Shown piece after piece: positions 8,494 to 16,999 of a stretch of DNA of 64,000 bases. How positions within the stretch are numbered: the first letter of the stretch is position 1; each line of letters starts with the position of its first letter. Origin of the DNA: Nocardioides sp. (lineage in GTDB: Bacteria > Actinomycetota > Actinomycetes > Propionibacteriales > Nocardioidaceae); NCBI RefSeq assembly GCF_030655615.1, contig NZ_JAURVJ010000213.1:17036-81035 (forward strand). Reading direction: 5' to 3'. The notes beneath the pieces were generated by a model. The model was not told the DNA's origin. It did not search any database and worked only from the letters and a program-made list of their open reading frames with translations. The translations under genes were made by a program, and so were the position numbers.

Positions 8494-9903
8494 ATGCGAA
8501 CGAAGACCGACGGGAGTAAGTTCCCGTGGGTGAGGGTTAGAGGTCACGTGGGGACCTGGAAGCAGCACGAGGAAGCCGTCGCGCGTCTCGCGGCGTCCTA
8601 CGACGACATCCCGGCGGGCCAGCCGGTACGGCTCGCGAAACGGACGACCAACCTCTTCCGCGTGCGGGCCGCGACCACGGCGCCCGGCCTCGACGTCTCG
8701 GGGCTGACCGGCGTGATCGAGGTCGACGCCGAGGCGCGGACGGCCGAGGTGCAGGGCATGTGCACCTACGAGGACCTCGTCGACGCGACGCTCGCGCACG
8801 GCCTGATCCCGCTGGTCGTCCCGCAGCTGCGCACGATCACGCTGGGCGGCGCGGTCACCGGCCTCGGCATCGAGTCGACCAGCTTCCGCAACGGGCTGCC
8901 GCACGAGTCGGTGCTCGAGATGGACGTCTTCACCGGCTCCGGCGAGGTCGTCACGACCCGCCCGGGCGAGGAGCTGTTCGACGCGTTCCCCAACTCCTAC
9001 GGGTCCCTGGGCTACGCCACGCGGCTGCGGATCGAGCTCGAGCCCGTGCCGGCCTACGTCGCCCTGCGCCACGTCCGGTTCGACGACGCGGCCCTGCTCA
9101 CCAAGACCATCGAGGCGATCGTCGCCACCGGTGAGCACGCGGGCGAGCGGGTCGACGGGCTCGACGGCGTCGCCTTCAGCCCCGACGAGCTCTACCTGAC
9201 GCTGGCCCGCTGGACCGATGCGCCGGGTGGCGAGACGCCGTCCGACTACGCCGGTCAGCAGGTGTTCTTCCGCTCGCTCCAGGAGCGCGAGACCGACCTG
9301 CTGACGATGTACGACTACCTGTGGCGCTGGGACACCGACTGGTTCTGGTGCTCCGGCGCGTTCGGCGCCCAGAACCCGCGCGTCCGCCGGTTCTGGCCGC
9401 GCAGCCTGCGGCGCTCCGACGTCTACATGAAGCTGCTCGCCCTCGACCGGCGCTTCGACATCGCCGACCGGCTCGACCGTCGGGCCGGCCGCCCGCAGCG
9501 CGAGCGCGTCGTGCAGGACATCGAGGTCCCGACGGGCCAGCTGGCCGCGTTCCTCGAGTGGTTCGACGCCGAGGTCGGCATGCGCCCGGTGTGGCTGTGT
9601 CCGCTGGTCGCCCGACGCTCGTGGCCGGCGTACCCGCTGGAGCCGGGGGAGCCCTACGTCAACGTCGGCTTCTGGGGCACCGTCCACGTCGGGCCCGAGG
9701 CCGTCGACGCGCCGCGCAACCGGGCGATCGAGACCCGCGTGCACGAGCTGGGCGGCCACAAGTCGCTCTACTCCGAGGCGTTCTACGACCGCGAGACCTT
9801 CGACCGCCTCTACGACGGGCCGCACCTCGCGACCGTCAAGGCCCGGCACGACCCAGCCGACCGCCTGACCGACCTCTACGACAAGACCGTCCGCAGGAAG
9901 TGA
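8494..9903 (+). CDS. tmsA: FAD-dependent oxidoreductase TmsA-like (10-methylene fatty acid reductase)
   Basis: This 469-residue FAD-binding oxidoreductase of the DHCR24-like/vanillyl-alcohol-oxidase superfamily has an FAD_binding_4 domain over about residues 35-180, with the phosphate-binding run TLGGAVTGLGIEST. It is followed 8 bp later by a cyclopropane-synthase-like methyltransferase. This pair (TmsA/TmsB, BfaA/BfaB, or Rv0449c/Rv0447c) makes 10-methyl branched fatty acids such as tuberculostearic acid: TmsB forms a methylene from oleoyl chains and TmsA reduces it with NADPH. Nocardioides are known to contain 10-methyl fatty acids. The start is uncertain: ATG 8494 or GTG 8530, of which only the latter has a ggag upstream. 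Confidence 0.82.
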   Translation: MRTKTDGSKFPWVRVRGHVGTWKQHEEAVARLAASYDDIPAGQPVRLAKRTTNLFRVRAATTAPGLDVSGLTGVIEVDAEARTAEVQGMCTYEDLVDATLAHGLIPLVVPQLRTITLGGAVTGLGIESTSFRNGLPHESVLEMDVFTGSGEVVTTRPGEELFDAFPNSYGSLGYATRLRIELEPVPAYVALRHVRFDDAALLTKTIEAIVATGEHAGERVDGLDGVAFSPDELYLTLARWTDAPGGETPSDYAGQQVFFRSLQERETDLLTMYDYLWRWDTDWFWCSGAFGAQNPRVRRFWPRSLRRSDVYMKLLALDRRFDIADRLDRRAGRPQRERVVQDIEVPTGQLAAFLEWFDAEVGMRPVWLCPLVARRSWPAYPLEPGEPYVNVGFWGTVHVGPEAVDAPRNRAIETRVHELGGHKSLYSEAFYDRETFDRLYDGPHLATVKARHDPADRLTDLYDKTVRRK

Positions 9904-9911
9904 GATCGACC

Positions 9912-11192
9912 GTGAGCAACACCACCCCCGCCTTCAAGATCGCCGATGTCGTCGCCGACCTGACCCGTGGCGGCATGCCGCTGCGCTTCACGGCCTACGA
10001 CGGCAGCGCCGCCGGGCCCGAGGACGCCGAGATCGGCCTCGAGCTGGTCAACCAGCGCGGCCTGCAGTACCTCGTCACCGCCCCGGGCGACCTGGGCCTG
10101 GCCCGGGCCTACGTCGCCGGCGACCTCGTCGTCCACGGCGAGCACCCCGGCAACCCCTACGAGGTCATGCAGAAGCTCAAGGACCACACCAAGTTCCGTG
10201 CGCCCACGGCCTCCGAGGTCGTCGCGATCGTCCGCGGGCTCGGCATCTCCAACCTCAAGCCGCCGCCCCCGCCGCCGCAGGAGCACCTGCCGCGCTGGCG
10301 CCGGATGATGGAGGGCGTCCGCCACTCGCTGACCCGCGACGCCGAGGCGATCTCGCACCACTACGACGTCTCCAACACGTTCTACCGCCACGTCCTCGGC
10401 CCCTCGATGGCCTACACCTGTGCGGTCTACCCGTCGGCCGACGCCACCCTCGAGGAGGCGCAGGCCGAGAAGTTCGACCTCGTCGCGCGCAAGCTCGACC
10501 TCCAGCCGGGCCAGCGGCTGCTCGACGTCGGGTGTGGCTGGGGCGGCATGGTCATCCACGCGGCCCGCGAGTACGGCGTCAAGGCGCTCGGCGTGACACT
10601 CAGCCGGCAGCAGGCCGAGTGGGCCAAGCAGGCGATCGACGCCGCCGGTCTCGGCGACCTCGCCGAGGTGCGCCACCTCGACTACCGCGAGGTGCTCGAG
10701 GAGGACTTCGACGCCGTCTCGTCGATCGGCCTGACCGAGCACATCGGCATCAAGCAGCTGCCCGCCTACTTCGCGTTCCTGCGCGGCAAGCTCAAGCCCG
10801 GCGGCCGGCTGCTCAACCACTGCATCACCCGCCACGACAACCTGCCGGCCCGCACCGGTGCGTTCATCGACCGCTACGTCTTCCCCGACGGCGAGCTCAC
10901 CGGCTCGGGCCGCCTCATCACCGAGGCCCAGGACGCCGGCCTCGAGGTCATGCACTCCGAGAACCTCCGCCTGCACTACGCCCTCACCCTGCGCGACTGG
11001 AACCGCAACCTCGTCGAGCACTGGGACGAGTGCGTCGAGGAGGTCGGCCTCGGCACCGCCCGGGTCTGGGGTCTCTACATGGCCGCGTGCCGCGTGGGCT
11101 TCGAGCGCAACGAGGTGCAGCTGCACCAGGTGCTCGCGGTCCGCACCCACGACGACGGTGCCGACGGGTTCCCGCTGCGCCCCACCTGGTGA
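9912..11192 (+). CDS. tmsB: SAM-dependent fatty acid methyltransferase TmsB-like (cyclopropane synthase family)
   Basis: The 426-residue protein has an N-terminal cyclopropane-synthase helper region and a class I SAM methyltransferase core with motif I LLDVGCGWGGMVIHAA near residue 200. The DAVSSIGLTEHIG segment is typical of cyclopropane fatty acid synthases and their acidic relatives. Next to tmsA it is best read as the enzyme that transfers a methyl from SAM to the cis double bond of phospholipid oleoyl chains, giving the 10-methylene intermediate. The GTG at 9912 (VSNTTPAFKIADVV) follows tmsA closely. A plain cyclopropane synthase is the alternative, but the tmsA partner argues against it. 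Confidence 0.83.
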   Translation: MSNTTPAFKIADVVADLTRGGMPLRFTAYDGSAAGPEDAEIGLELVNQRGLQYLVTAPGDLGLARAYVAGDLVVHGEHPGNPYEVMQKLKDHTKFRAPTASEVVAIVRGLGISNLKPPPPPPQEHLPRWRRMMEGVRHSLTRDAEAISHHYDVSNTFYRHVLGPSMAYTCAVYPSADATLEEAQAEKFDLVARKLDLQPGQRLLDVGCGWGGMVIHAAREYGVKALGVTLSRQQAEWAKQAIDAAGLGDLAEVRHLDYREVLEEDFDAVSSIGLTEHIGIKQLPAYFAFLRGKLKPGGRLLNHCITRHDNLPARTGAFIDRYVFPDGELTGSGRLITEAQDAGLEVMHSENLRLHYALTLRDWNRNLVEHWDECVEEVGLGTARVWGLYMAACRVGFERNEVQLHQVLAVRTHDDGADGFPLRPTW

Positions 11193-11208
11193 CCACTACG
11201 GTTGTCCG

Positions 11209-11985
11209 ATGAGCACTCGGGCAGCGACGTACGACGCGGAGGTGCTGTCGCGCACGCCGCTGGCAGCCCACCTCGTGCGGCTCGTGCTCGGCGGGCCCGG
11301 TCTGGCCGGGTTCACCAGCACCGGCGTGCCCGACGAGTGGGTCGGGCTGACGGTGCCGGGGCAGTTCCAGAGCCGGTACTACACCGTCCGCGAGTGGACC
11401 GGCACCGAGCTCTCGCTCGACGTCGTGGTGCACGACGTCGGGCTCGTGACCGAGTGGGCGGCGGGCGAGTGCGCCGGGCAGACCGTGACGATCACCGAGC
11501 CCAAGGGGTCGTTCGCGATGCCCGAGGGCGCCGCGTGGCTGATGCTCGTCGGTGACCTCACCGCGCTGCCGGCGATGGCCCGGATCGCCGAGACGGTCGA
11601 CGTCCCGACGCGGGCCTGGGCCGAGGTGCCCGACGACATGTCGACCTACCTGCCCGGCCTCGAGGTCGACTGGCTCGGCCAGCCGGGTGACGGCGTGAGC
11701 CGGCTCGCCGACGTGGTCACCGACCTCGTCTGGCCGGAGGGCGACGGCTACTTCTGGATGGCGGGGGAGTCCGCGCAGATGCGGGCGATCCGCAAGCACC
11801 TCATGCGTGAGCGCAAGCTGGCGAGCACGGCGTACGACGTGATGGGCTACTGGCGGGCGGTCGCCGGGAGGCAGCCGCGCGCCGTCGACCCCGGGCCGAT
11901 CTGGCGCGAGGGCAAGGCCGCCGGCAGGACCGACGACGAGATCTGGGCGGCCTACGACGACGCCCAGCAGGGAGCACAGCCATGA
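11209..11985 (+). CDS. Siderophore-interacting / FAD-binding reductase family protein
   Basis: The 258-residue product matches the siderophore-interacting protein (SIP) ferric-reductase family. It has an N-terminal FAD-binding barrel with the flavin motif RYYTVREW near residue 65, a GSFAMPEGAAWLMLVGDLTALPA linker and a C-terminal NAD(P)H-binding half ending in the YDVMGYWR segment usual in this family. The ATG at 11209 follows tmsB by 16 bp, and its TGA overlaps the era ATG. It could reduce ferric siderophores or, being co-operonic with tmsAB, could serve as an electron-transfer partner in fatty acid methyl reduction. The second idea is speculative. Confidence 0.8.
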   Translation: MSTRAATYDAEVLSRTPLAAHLVRLVLGGPGLAGFTSTGVPDEWVGLTVPGQFQSRYYTVREWTGTELSLDVVVHDVGLVTEWAAGECAGQTVTITEPKGSFAMPEGAAWLMLVGDLTALPAMARIAETVDVPTRAWAEVPDDMSTYLPGLEVDWLGQPGDGVSRLADVVTDLVWPEGDGYFWMAGESAQMRAIRKHLMRERKLASTAYDVMGYWRAVAGRQPRAVDPGPIWREGKAAGRTDDEIWAAYDDAQQGAQP

Positions 11986-12980
11986 CCACCCCCGACCAGC
12001 CCGACCAGCCCGACCAGCCCGACGAGCCCGACGAGCCCGGCGAGCCGGAGCAGTCCGAGCCGCTGCCCGCCCACAAGAGCGGGTTCGCGTCGTTCGTCGG
12101 CCGCCCCAACGCCGGCAAGTCGACGCTCACCAACGCGCTCGTCGGCAGCAAGGTGGTCATCACGAGCTCCAAGCCGCAGACCACGCGGACCGTGGTGCGC
12201 GGCATCGTGCACCGCCCCGACGCGCAGCTGATCCTCGTCGACACCCCCGGGCTGCACCGCCCGCGCACCCTGCTCGGCGAGCGCCTCAACGACCTGGTCA
12301 AGACGACGCTGGCCGAGGTCGACGTCGTCGCGGTCTGCTTCCCGGCCAACGAGAAGATCGGGCCCGGCGACCGGTTCATCGTCAACGAGATGGGCAAGGT
12401 CAAGCGCACCATCAAGGTCGCGATCGCCACCAAGACCGACCTCGCGACGCCCGACCAGCTGGGCCAGCACCTGCAGGACATCGCGGCCCTCGGTGCGGCG
12501 ACCGGCACCGACTGGGCTGAGGTCGTCCCGGTCTCCGCCCACGCAGGACACCAGGTCCAGCTGCTCGCCGACCTCCTCGTCGGGCTGCTGCCCGAGGGAC
12601 CGCAGCTCTACCCTGACGGCGACCTCAGCGACGCCCCCGAGGAGATCATCGTCGCCGAGCTCATCCGCGAGGCCGCGCTCGAGGGCGTGCGCGACGAGCT
12701 GCCGCACTCGATCGCCGTCGTCGTCGACGAGATGAACCTGCGCGAGGACCGCCCCGCCGACAAGCCGCTGCTCGACATCTACGCCAACCTCTACGTCGAG
12801 CGCGACTCCCAGAAGGGGATCATGATCGGCCACAAGGGCGCCCGCCTCAAGGACGTCGGCCGCCGCGCCCGCCTGCAGATCGAGGCCCTACTCGGCACGC
12901 CGGTCTACCTCGACCTCCAGATCAAGATCGCCAAGGACTGGCAGAAGGACCCACGCCAGCTGCGCAAGCTCGGCTTCTGA
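11982..12980 (+). CDS. era: GTPase Era
   Basis: Era is a ribosome-assembly GTPase that binds the 3' end of 16S rRNA. The 332-residue protein has G1 GRPNAGKST (40-48), G3 DTPG (87-90), G4 TKTD (150-153, with Thr for the usual Asn) and a C-terminal KH domain (about 240-320, with GIMIGHKGARLKDVG). Residues 4-22 are an acidic PDQP/PDEP repeat that looks like an unstructured tail and differs from the compact N-terminus of enterobacterial Era. The ATG overlaps the preceding reductase stop (ATGA). YbeY, Era and RecO/UppS all lie within 22 kb, as in other actinobacteria. Confidence 0.95.
   Translation: MTTPDQPDQPDQPDEPDEPGEPEQSEPLPAHKSGFASFVGRPNAGKSTLTNALVGSKVVITSSKPQTTRTVVRGIVHRPDAQLILVDTPGLHRPRTLLGERLNDLVKTTLAEVDVVAVCFPANEKIGPGDRFIVNEMGKVKRTIKVAIATKTDLATPDQLGQHLQDIAALGAATGTDWAEVVPVSAHAGHQVQLLADLLVGLLPEGPQLYPDGDLSDAPEEIIVAELIREAALEGVRDELPHSIAVVVDEMNLREDRPADKPLLDIYANLYVERDSQKGIMIGHKGARLKDVGRRARLQIEALLGTPVYLDLQIKIAKDWQKDPRQLRKLGF
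11991..12044 (+). repeat. In-frame 9-bp repeats encoding PDQ/PDE in era
   Basis: Tandem cccgaccag and cccgacgag units encode the Pro-Asp-Gln/Glu tail of Era. This is a slippage-prone microsatellite within a coding region and probably varies in copy number between strains. Confidence 0.7.
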
Positions 12981-13001
12981 GTCGCCCGGTCGTCGAGCGG
13001 C

Positions 13002-13727
13002 GTGAGCGAGCACTTCGACCGGGTCGCCGAGGTCTACGACCGCGGCCGCCCGCCGTACCCGCAGCAGGTCTACGACGCCCTGCCGCTCGCGCCCGGTGAC
13101 CACGTCCTCGAGCTCGGCGCCGGCTCCGGGCTCGCGACCGCCGAGCTCGTACGACGCGGGGCGCGCGTCACGGCCGTCGAGCCGGGCCCCGACCTCGCCC
13201 GGCTGCTGCACGACCGGCTCCCCGAGGTCGAGCTCGTCGCCGGCGTGGCCGAGACGGCGCCGTACCCGCACGGCGTCGACCTCGTGGTCGCCGCCACCGC
13301 GCTGCACTGGCTCGATCTCGACGTCGTGCTGCCGCGCGTGCACGCAGCGCTGCGGCCCGGCGGCCACCTCGCCGCCTGGTGGACCGTGCACGGCGACCGC
13401 GACGTCCCCACCCCGTTCCGCGACCGGGTCGCCGAGATCAGCCGTGCCGGCGGGATCGGCGACGGCGGGGCGGTGCCGGCGGTGCTGCGGCTCGAGCAGC
13501 GACGGGCCGAGCTCGAGGCCGGCGGCCTCTTCACGACCGTCGAGCCACTGGTCGTCCGCTGGACGACCACGCTGACCACGGCCGGCGTACGCGACCTCTT
13601 CACGACGTTCCCGCGATGGCCGCCGGCGCTGGTCGACCAGGTCGCCGCAGCGGCCGACGCGTGCGGCGGTGAGCTCGAGGAGCACTACGTGACGGTCCTC
13701 TACCTCGCGCGCCGCGTCGACGGGTGA
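13002..13727 (+). CDS. Class I SAM-dependent methyltransferase
   Basis: The 241-residue product is a Methyltransf_11-type protein: motif I VLELGAGSGLATAEL lies near residues 32-46, followed by VTAVEPGPDLARLL and a D-rich post-motif region (GVDLVVAATALHWLD). The substrate cannot be read from sequence. The GTG at 13002 lies 21 bp after era, so it may be the last gene of the era operon. It is followed by a long inverted repeat facing the convergent lipoprotein genes. Confidence 0.85.
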   Translation: MSEHFDRVAEVYDRGRPPYPQQVYDALPLAPGDHVLELGAGSGLATAELVRRGARVTAVEPGPDLARLLHDRLPEVELVAGVAETAPYPHGVDLVVAATALHWLDLDVVLPRVHAALRPGGHLAAWWTVHGDRDVPTPFRDRVAEISRAGGIGDGGAVPAVLRLEQRRAELEAGGLFTTVEPLVVRWTTTLTTAGVRDLFTTFPRWPPALVDQVAAAADACGGELEEHYVTVLYLARRVDG

Positions 13728-13751
13728 CGCGCCCCGGGCGGTCAGGGATAA

Positions 13752-13791
13752 CCGACCCTTGTCTGGGGTTGTAACCCCTGACAACGGTCGG
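13752..13791. terminator. Long inverted repeat between convergent genes
   Basis: Two 19-nt arms (ccgacccttgtctggggtt and its complement, 2 mismatches) flank a 2-nt loop, immediately after the methyltransferase gene and before the convergent lipoprotein gene. There is no U-tract on either strand. The position and symmetry suggest a bidirectional terminator. Confidence 0.6.
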
Positions 13792-13818
13792 AATCCCCGG
13801 CCGGCCGGGGAATCCGAC
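13789..13818. terminator. Second GC-rich hairpin in the convergent gap
   Basis: Arms tcggaatcccc and ggggaatccga (one mismatch) surround ggccggcc. It directly abuts the preceding inverted repeat, giving a tandem hairpin structure in the 123-bp gap between convergent genes. Confidence 0.5.
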
Positions 13819-13850
13819 ACCCCCGGGGGGTATGCCGACCACACCGACGA

Positions 13851-14711
13851 CTACGCCGGATCAGGCGCCCAGCACCGGATGAACGTCTGGCCGGCGGCCC
13901 ACTGGTCGGCGTCGGGTCCCTCGTAGGCCCACTCGTAGTCGAGCGGGTCGGCGGCGACGCCGGCGGCGGCGTCCTCGCACCCGGAGCCGGCCTCGTCGAC
14001 GGCCTGCGCACCGGGGTAGCGGCCGGGGTCGAGGTCGATCACCGAGAACGCCCGCCAGGTGTGGGCGGCGCTGCAGGGGACGCGCTCGAAGCTCCGCGCC
14101 CCCGGGCTGGCGGTGCCGCACATGCCGTAGCGGTCACGACCCTCCGTCGTCGCGAGCACGCCGGCGAGCGACCCGCGCACGTCGACGAGGTCCTCGGCGC
14201 CGGCGAGCGCGACGACGTCGCAGCGGTACCAGGCGGCGCCCTTGGCCGCCTGGTCCAGGCTCGGCGTGAACCACACCGAGCGCAGCATGCTGAGCCGCTG
14301 GTCCTCGAGCGTCCCGCCGACGACCTCGCCGAGGGCGTCAGGGCACGTCGTGGCCACGCCCTCCTGCACCCGGGTCGAGTCGATCGCCAGCAGGTGCCCG
14401 CCGACGACGTTGTCGACGCGGCCGACGGCATAGGTCTGCGACGTGTGGGGCTGGCGGCACGAGACGGCCGGCGCGCCGTTGGTCGGCGAGACCGCCTGGC
14501 GGTAGGTCAGCCGGTAGCAGGCGGCCGCAGCCGGTACCCGCGCCGGCGTGGCGCGCGGCGGCGGCGTCGGCGGCGTGGCGGTGGCGGTCGGAGTCGACGT
14601 CGGCGCTGGGTCGGGGGTGTCGTCGTCGCCCGAGCAGCCGGCCACGGACCCGGCGACGGCCAGCACGACCGCAGCGGCCGCCGTACGAGGCAGGGTGCGG
14701 CGGCTAGTCAC
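13851..14711 (-). CDS. Septum-formation-family lipoprotein (downstream copy)
   Basis: The 286-residue product starts at GTG 14711 (VTSRRTLPRTAAAA). It has a lipoprotein signal ending in the lipobox VAGC near residue 25, then a Pro/Thr-rich linker and a Cys-containing extracellular domain. Repeated cues such as CRQPHTSQTYAVG and PCSAAHTWRAF match the actinobacterial Septum_form domain: a Cys, then HxxE/Q-like, twice per protein. It overlaps the upstream paralogue by 8 bp, so the two are co-transcribed. Its role is unknown; mycobacterial family members have been linked to septum formation. The track ORF continuing to 15224 is an out-of-frame shadow of the neighbour. Confidence 0.75.
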   Translation of the reverse strand: MTSRRTLPRTAAAAVVLAVAGSVAGCSGDDDTPDPAPTSTPTATATPPTPPPRATPARVPAAAACYRLTYRQAVSPTNGAPAVSCRQPHTSQTYAVGRVDNVVGGHLLAIDSTRVQEGVATTCPDALGEVVGGTLEDQRLSMLRSVWFTPSLDQAAKGAAWYRCDVVALAGAEDLVDVRGSLAGVLATTEGRDRYGMCGTASPGARSFERVPCSAAHTWRAFSVIDLDPGRYPGAQAVDEAGSGCEDAAAGVAADPLDYEWAYEGPDADQWAAGQTFIRCWAPDPA

Positions 14712-15528
14712 TGGTGCGCGCCCAGCAGATCGAGCGGCGGTTGCCGGCGTCCCACTCCGCCTCGTGGAACCAGGTGAAGCCGAAGTCGTACTGGGGCGGG
14801 TAGTTGAGGTAGGCCAGCACCGACTTCTTGCAGAAGTCGCGCGAGCGGACCTCGGACAGCCGGTCCCCGGGGTAGGGGTCGGCGTCCTCGCCGAGCTTGA
14901 TCGTGGTGACGGCACGCCAGTCGTGCGGCTGCGTGCACGGGATCTTGACCGAGTCAGCCACGGTCGGGCCGTCGACGCACGCCAGCCACCGGTCGTCCGG
15001 CCGGCCCTCGAGCACGCCCTTGGCCGTCGGCGGGAGCGACACCAGCGAGGCACTCTGCTCGCCACCGCCGACGACGTCGCAGCGGTACCACCGCGCGCCC
15101 TCGTCCCACGCCTTCTCGGACGGCCGGAACCACGCCCAGCTGAGCACCGTGCGCAGCGCGAGGCTCTCGTCGGCGCCGAGGAACTCCTGCAGCCCGGTGT
15201 CGCACGTCTCGTAGGCGAACGCACCGACCTCGGGAGAGTCGTAGGCCGCGTCGTTGAGCTCGGCGGGCAGGTCGCCCACCGCGAACGTCTCGGCCGTGTG
15301 CTTGCCGTCGCACGGCACGACCTTGCTCGCGTTGGTCGGGGCGGCGACGTCCTCGAGGGTCAGCTGGCGGCACGCGCCGCGCATCGGGGTCCGCACCGAG
15401 TCGACCTGGGCCGGGTCGGCGCCGGGCTCCTTCGGGTCCTCCGGCTCGCCGCAGGCCGTCAGGACGCCGAGGGTCACGAGCAGCACGACCGCCGCTGCGA
15501 TCCTGGTCCTGCGAGCCCCGGTTGCCAC
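14704..15528 (-). CDS. Septum-formation-family lipoprotein (upstream copy)
   Basis: This 274-residue product has an Arg-containing signal peptide and the lipobox LTAC near residue 26 (VLLVTLGVLTACGEP). A Cys-rich extracellular domain follows with CRQLTLEDVAAPTNASKVVPCDGKHTAETFAVG and a second CxxPHDWRAVT unit. It is clearly paralogous to the next gene, with the same order of Cys/His motifs, so a tandem duplication is likely. It is predicted to be anchored on the outer face of the membrane. The ATG is at 15528; no upstream operon partner is seen. Confidence 0.77.
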   Translation of the reverse strand: MATGARRTRIAAAVVLLVTLGVLTACGEPEDPKEPGADPAQVDSVRTPMRGACRQLTLEDVAAPTNASKVVPCDGKHTAETFAVGDLPAELNDAAYDSPEVGAFAYETCDTGLQEFLGADESLALRTVLSWAWFRPSEKAWDEGARWYRCDVVGGGEQSASLVSLPPTAKGVLEGRPDDRWLACVDGPTVADSVKIPCTQPHDWRAVTTIKLGEDADPYPGDRLSEVRSRDFCKKSVLAYLNYPPQYDFGFTWFHEAEWDAGNRRSICWARTSD

Positions 15529-15553
15529 GAGGGGCGATGCTACCTGCGGCTGG

Positions 15554-16036
15554 TCAGGCCAGGAGGGCGGCGAGCGTCCCGCCCAGCTCGTAGGCTTCCT
15601 CGTGCTCCGCGTCGCCGACCTCGCCCAGCACCTCGAGCACGCCTGCCGCCTGCGTCCACGGCAGCGCCTGCACGATCGACTGGACGCTGCGCACCGCCCC
15701 GGTCGTGTCGTAGCGGCCGTGCACCCACAGCCCGTAGGGCTTCCTGCCCCCGCCGGCCGCGGCGCCCGAGCCGTCGTCGCTCAGCGCCCCGCCGGCCTCG
15801 AGGAAGATCGTGTCGAAGAAGTGCTTGAGCGCCCCGCTCATGTAGCCGAAGTTGGCCGTCGTGCCGAGCAGGTAGCCGTCGGCGGCCAGGACGTCGTCGG
15901 CCGTCGCCTCGAGCGCCGGTCGTACGACGACCTCGACGCCCTCGATCGCGTCGTCGTTCGCCCCCGCGACGACCGCGTCGCTCAGCGCGCGCACGAGGGG
16001 CGTGGGGGAGTGGTGCACGACGAGCAGGCGAGCCAT
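15554..16036 (-). CDS. NAD(P)H-dependent flavin oxidoreductase / WrbA-like flavodoxin fold
   Basis: The 160-residue protein has a flavodoxin fold. It begins MARLLVVHHSPTPLVRALSDAV, which is the FMN phosphate-loop region, and contains GTTANFGYMSGALKHFFDTIF, the typical ring-stacking loop of the FMN-dependent NADPH reductase/WrbA family. It probably reduces quinones or a small substrate with FMN. Its ATG at 16036 faces a divergent lipoprotein gene across 179 bp. The substrate is unknown. Confidence 0.82.
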   Translation of the reverse strand: MARLLVVHHSPTPLVRALSDAVVAGANDDAIEGVEVVVRPALEATADDVLAADGYLLGTTANFGYMSGALKHFFDTIFLEAGGALSDDGSGAAAGGGRKPYGLWVHGRYDTTGAVRSVQSIVQALPWTQAAGVLEVLGEVGDAEHEEAYELGGTLAALLA

Positions 16037-16215
16037 GCGTCGACGCTAGCGCGCGGACTGGGCGGCAGGGTGGTGGCGGAGGGTGGCAGAGAGTGGCACG
16101 CGCGGCGCTGTCTTCCACCTGTGGGGGTGACTGAGGCGCACGTCACCAATCCCCCCGGTCCGTGCCCCCGAACAACCTCCCGTCCACACCCCCTCCGAAC
16201 GTGAGAGGAGTTCTC

Positions 16216-16899
16216 ATGAACTCCACGCCCCGCAAGCGCTTCACCAAGACCCTGGCCTCGATCGCCGGCCTCGCCCTGCTCGCCGTCCCGCTCGCCGCCT
16301 GTGGCAGCGACGACGAGAGCAGCGACGGCGGCAGCAGCAGCAGCGCCCGCCCCGAGCCGATCGCCTCGATCACCGACCTCAGCACTGACAAGGGCACCAC
16401 CGCCGTCAAGCTCGACGGCGCGACCCTCGAGGCCCTGGGCGGCCTCGGCGTCGAGCCCACGCCCTTCGGCACCGCGACGATCGAGGACGGCTCCATCATC
16501 TTCCCGATCACCGGCGGCAACGTCACCGTCTTCGAGAAGGACGCCGTCCCGCGCTACGTCGTCGGTCAGGTCCAGCACGAGGGCTCCGGCCTGTCGCTGA
16601 CCGCTGGTGGCGTCACCGTCACCGTCGGCAACTTCAACGTCGACCCGACCGTCTCGCTCGTCTACGGCGACGTCGCCGTCGACGGCAAGGTCGCTGCGAC
16701 CAGCATCCCGATCCTGCGTCTCGACGGTCGCACCCTCAAGACCCCGACCTTCGACAACGGCGAGGCCGTCCTGAGCGGCTCCGGCGTGTTCCTCACCGAC
16801 GGTGCGGCCACGCTGCTCAACGACACCTTTGGTGTCGACGCGCTCTCCGGCTCCACCAAGATCGGCGTCGCCACCATCACGGCGAACATCCCCGCGTAG
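16216..16899 (+). CDS. Secreted lipoprotein of unknown function, beta-rich
   Basis: This 227-residue protein has a signal peptide with the lipobox LAAC (AVPLAACGSDD) near residue 22, a Ser/Asp/Gly-rich linker and a mature region of alternating short hydrophobic strands (KLDGATLEALGGLGVEP, GGVTVTVGNFNVDP, LVYGDVAVDGKVAAT) that looks like a beta-sandwich. No family was recognised. The start ATG 16216 has a strong gagaggag ribosome binding site 6-7 nt upstream; the track start at 16162 has none. A strong hairpin follows 34 bp after the stop. Confidence 0.78.
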   Translation: MNSTPRKRFTKTLASIAGLALLAVPLAACGSDDESSDGGSSSSARPEPIASITDLSTDKGTTAVKLDGATLEALGGLGVEPTPFGTATIEDGSIIFPITGGNVTVFEKDAVPRYVVGQVQHEGSGLSLTAGGVTVTVGNFNVDPTVSLVYGDVAVDGKVAATSIPILRLDGRTLKTPTFDNGEAVLSGSGVFLTDGAATLLNDTFGVDALSGSTKIGVATITANIPA

Positions 16900-16932
16900 T
16901 ACCCACCCCGCCGCCTAGGGGAGGCGGGGAAG

Positions 16933-16972
16933 CGTGTGGCCCGTGGCGCAAGCCGCGGGCCACACGTCGTTT
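16933..16972 (+). terminator. Hairpin terminator after the lipoprotein gene
   Basis: An 11-bp stem (cgtgtggcccg with cgggccacacg) and inner loop are followed by gtcgtttcgtcc. The gap lies between convergent genes, so the hairpin may serve both. Confidence 0.65.
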
Positions 16973-16999
16973 CGTCCTCGTCGTTCGCGAAGGTGCCGG

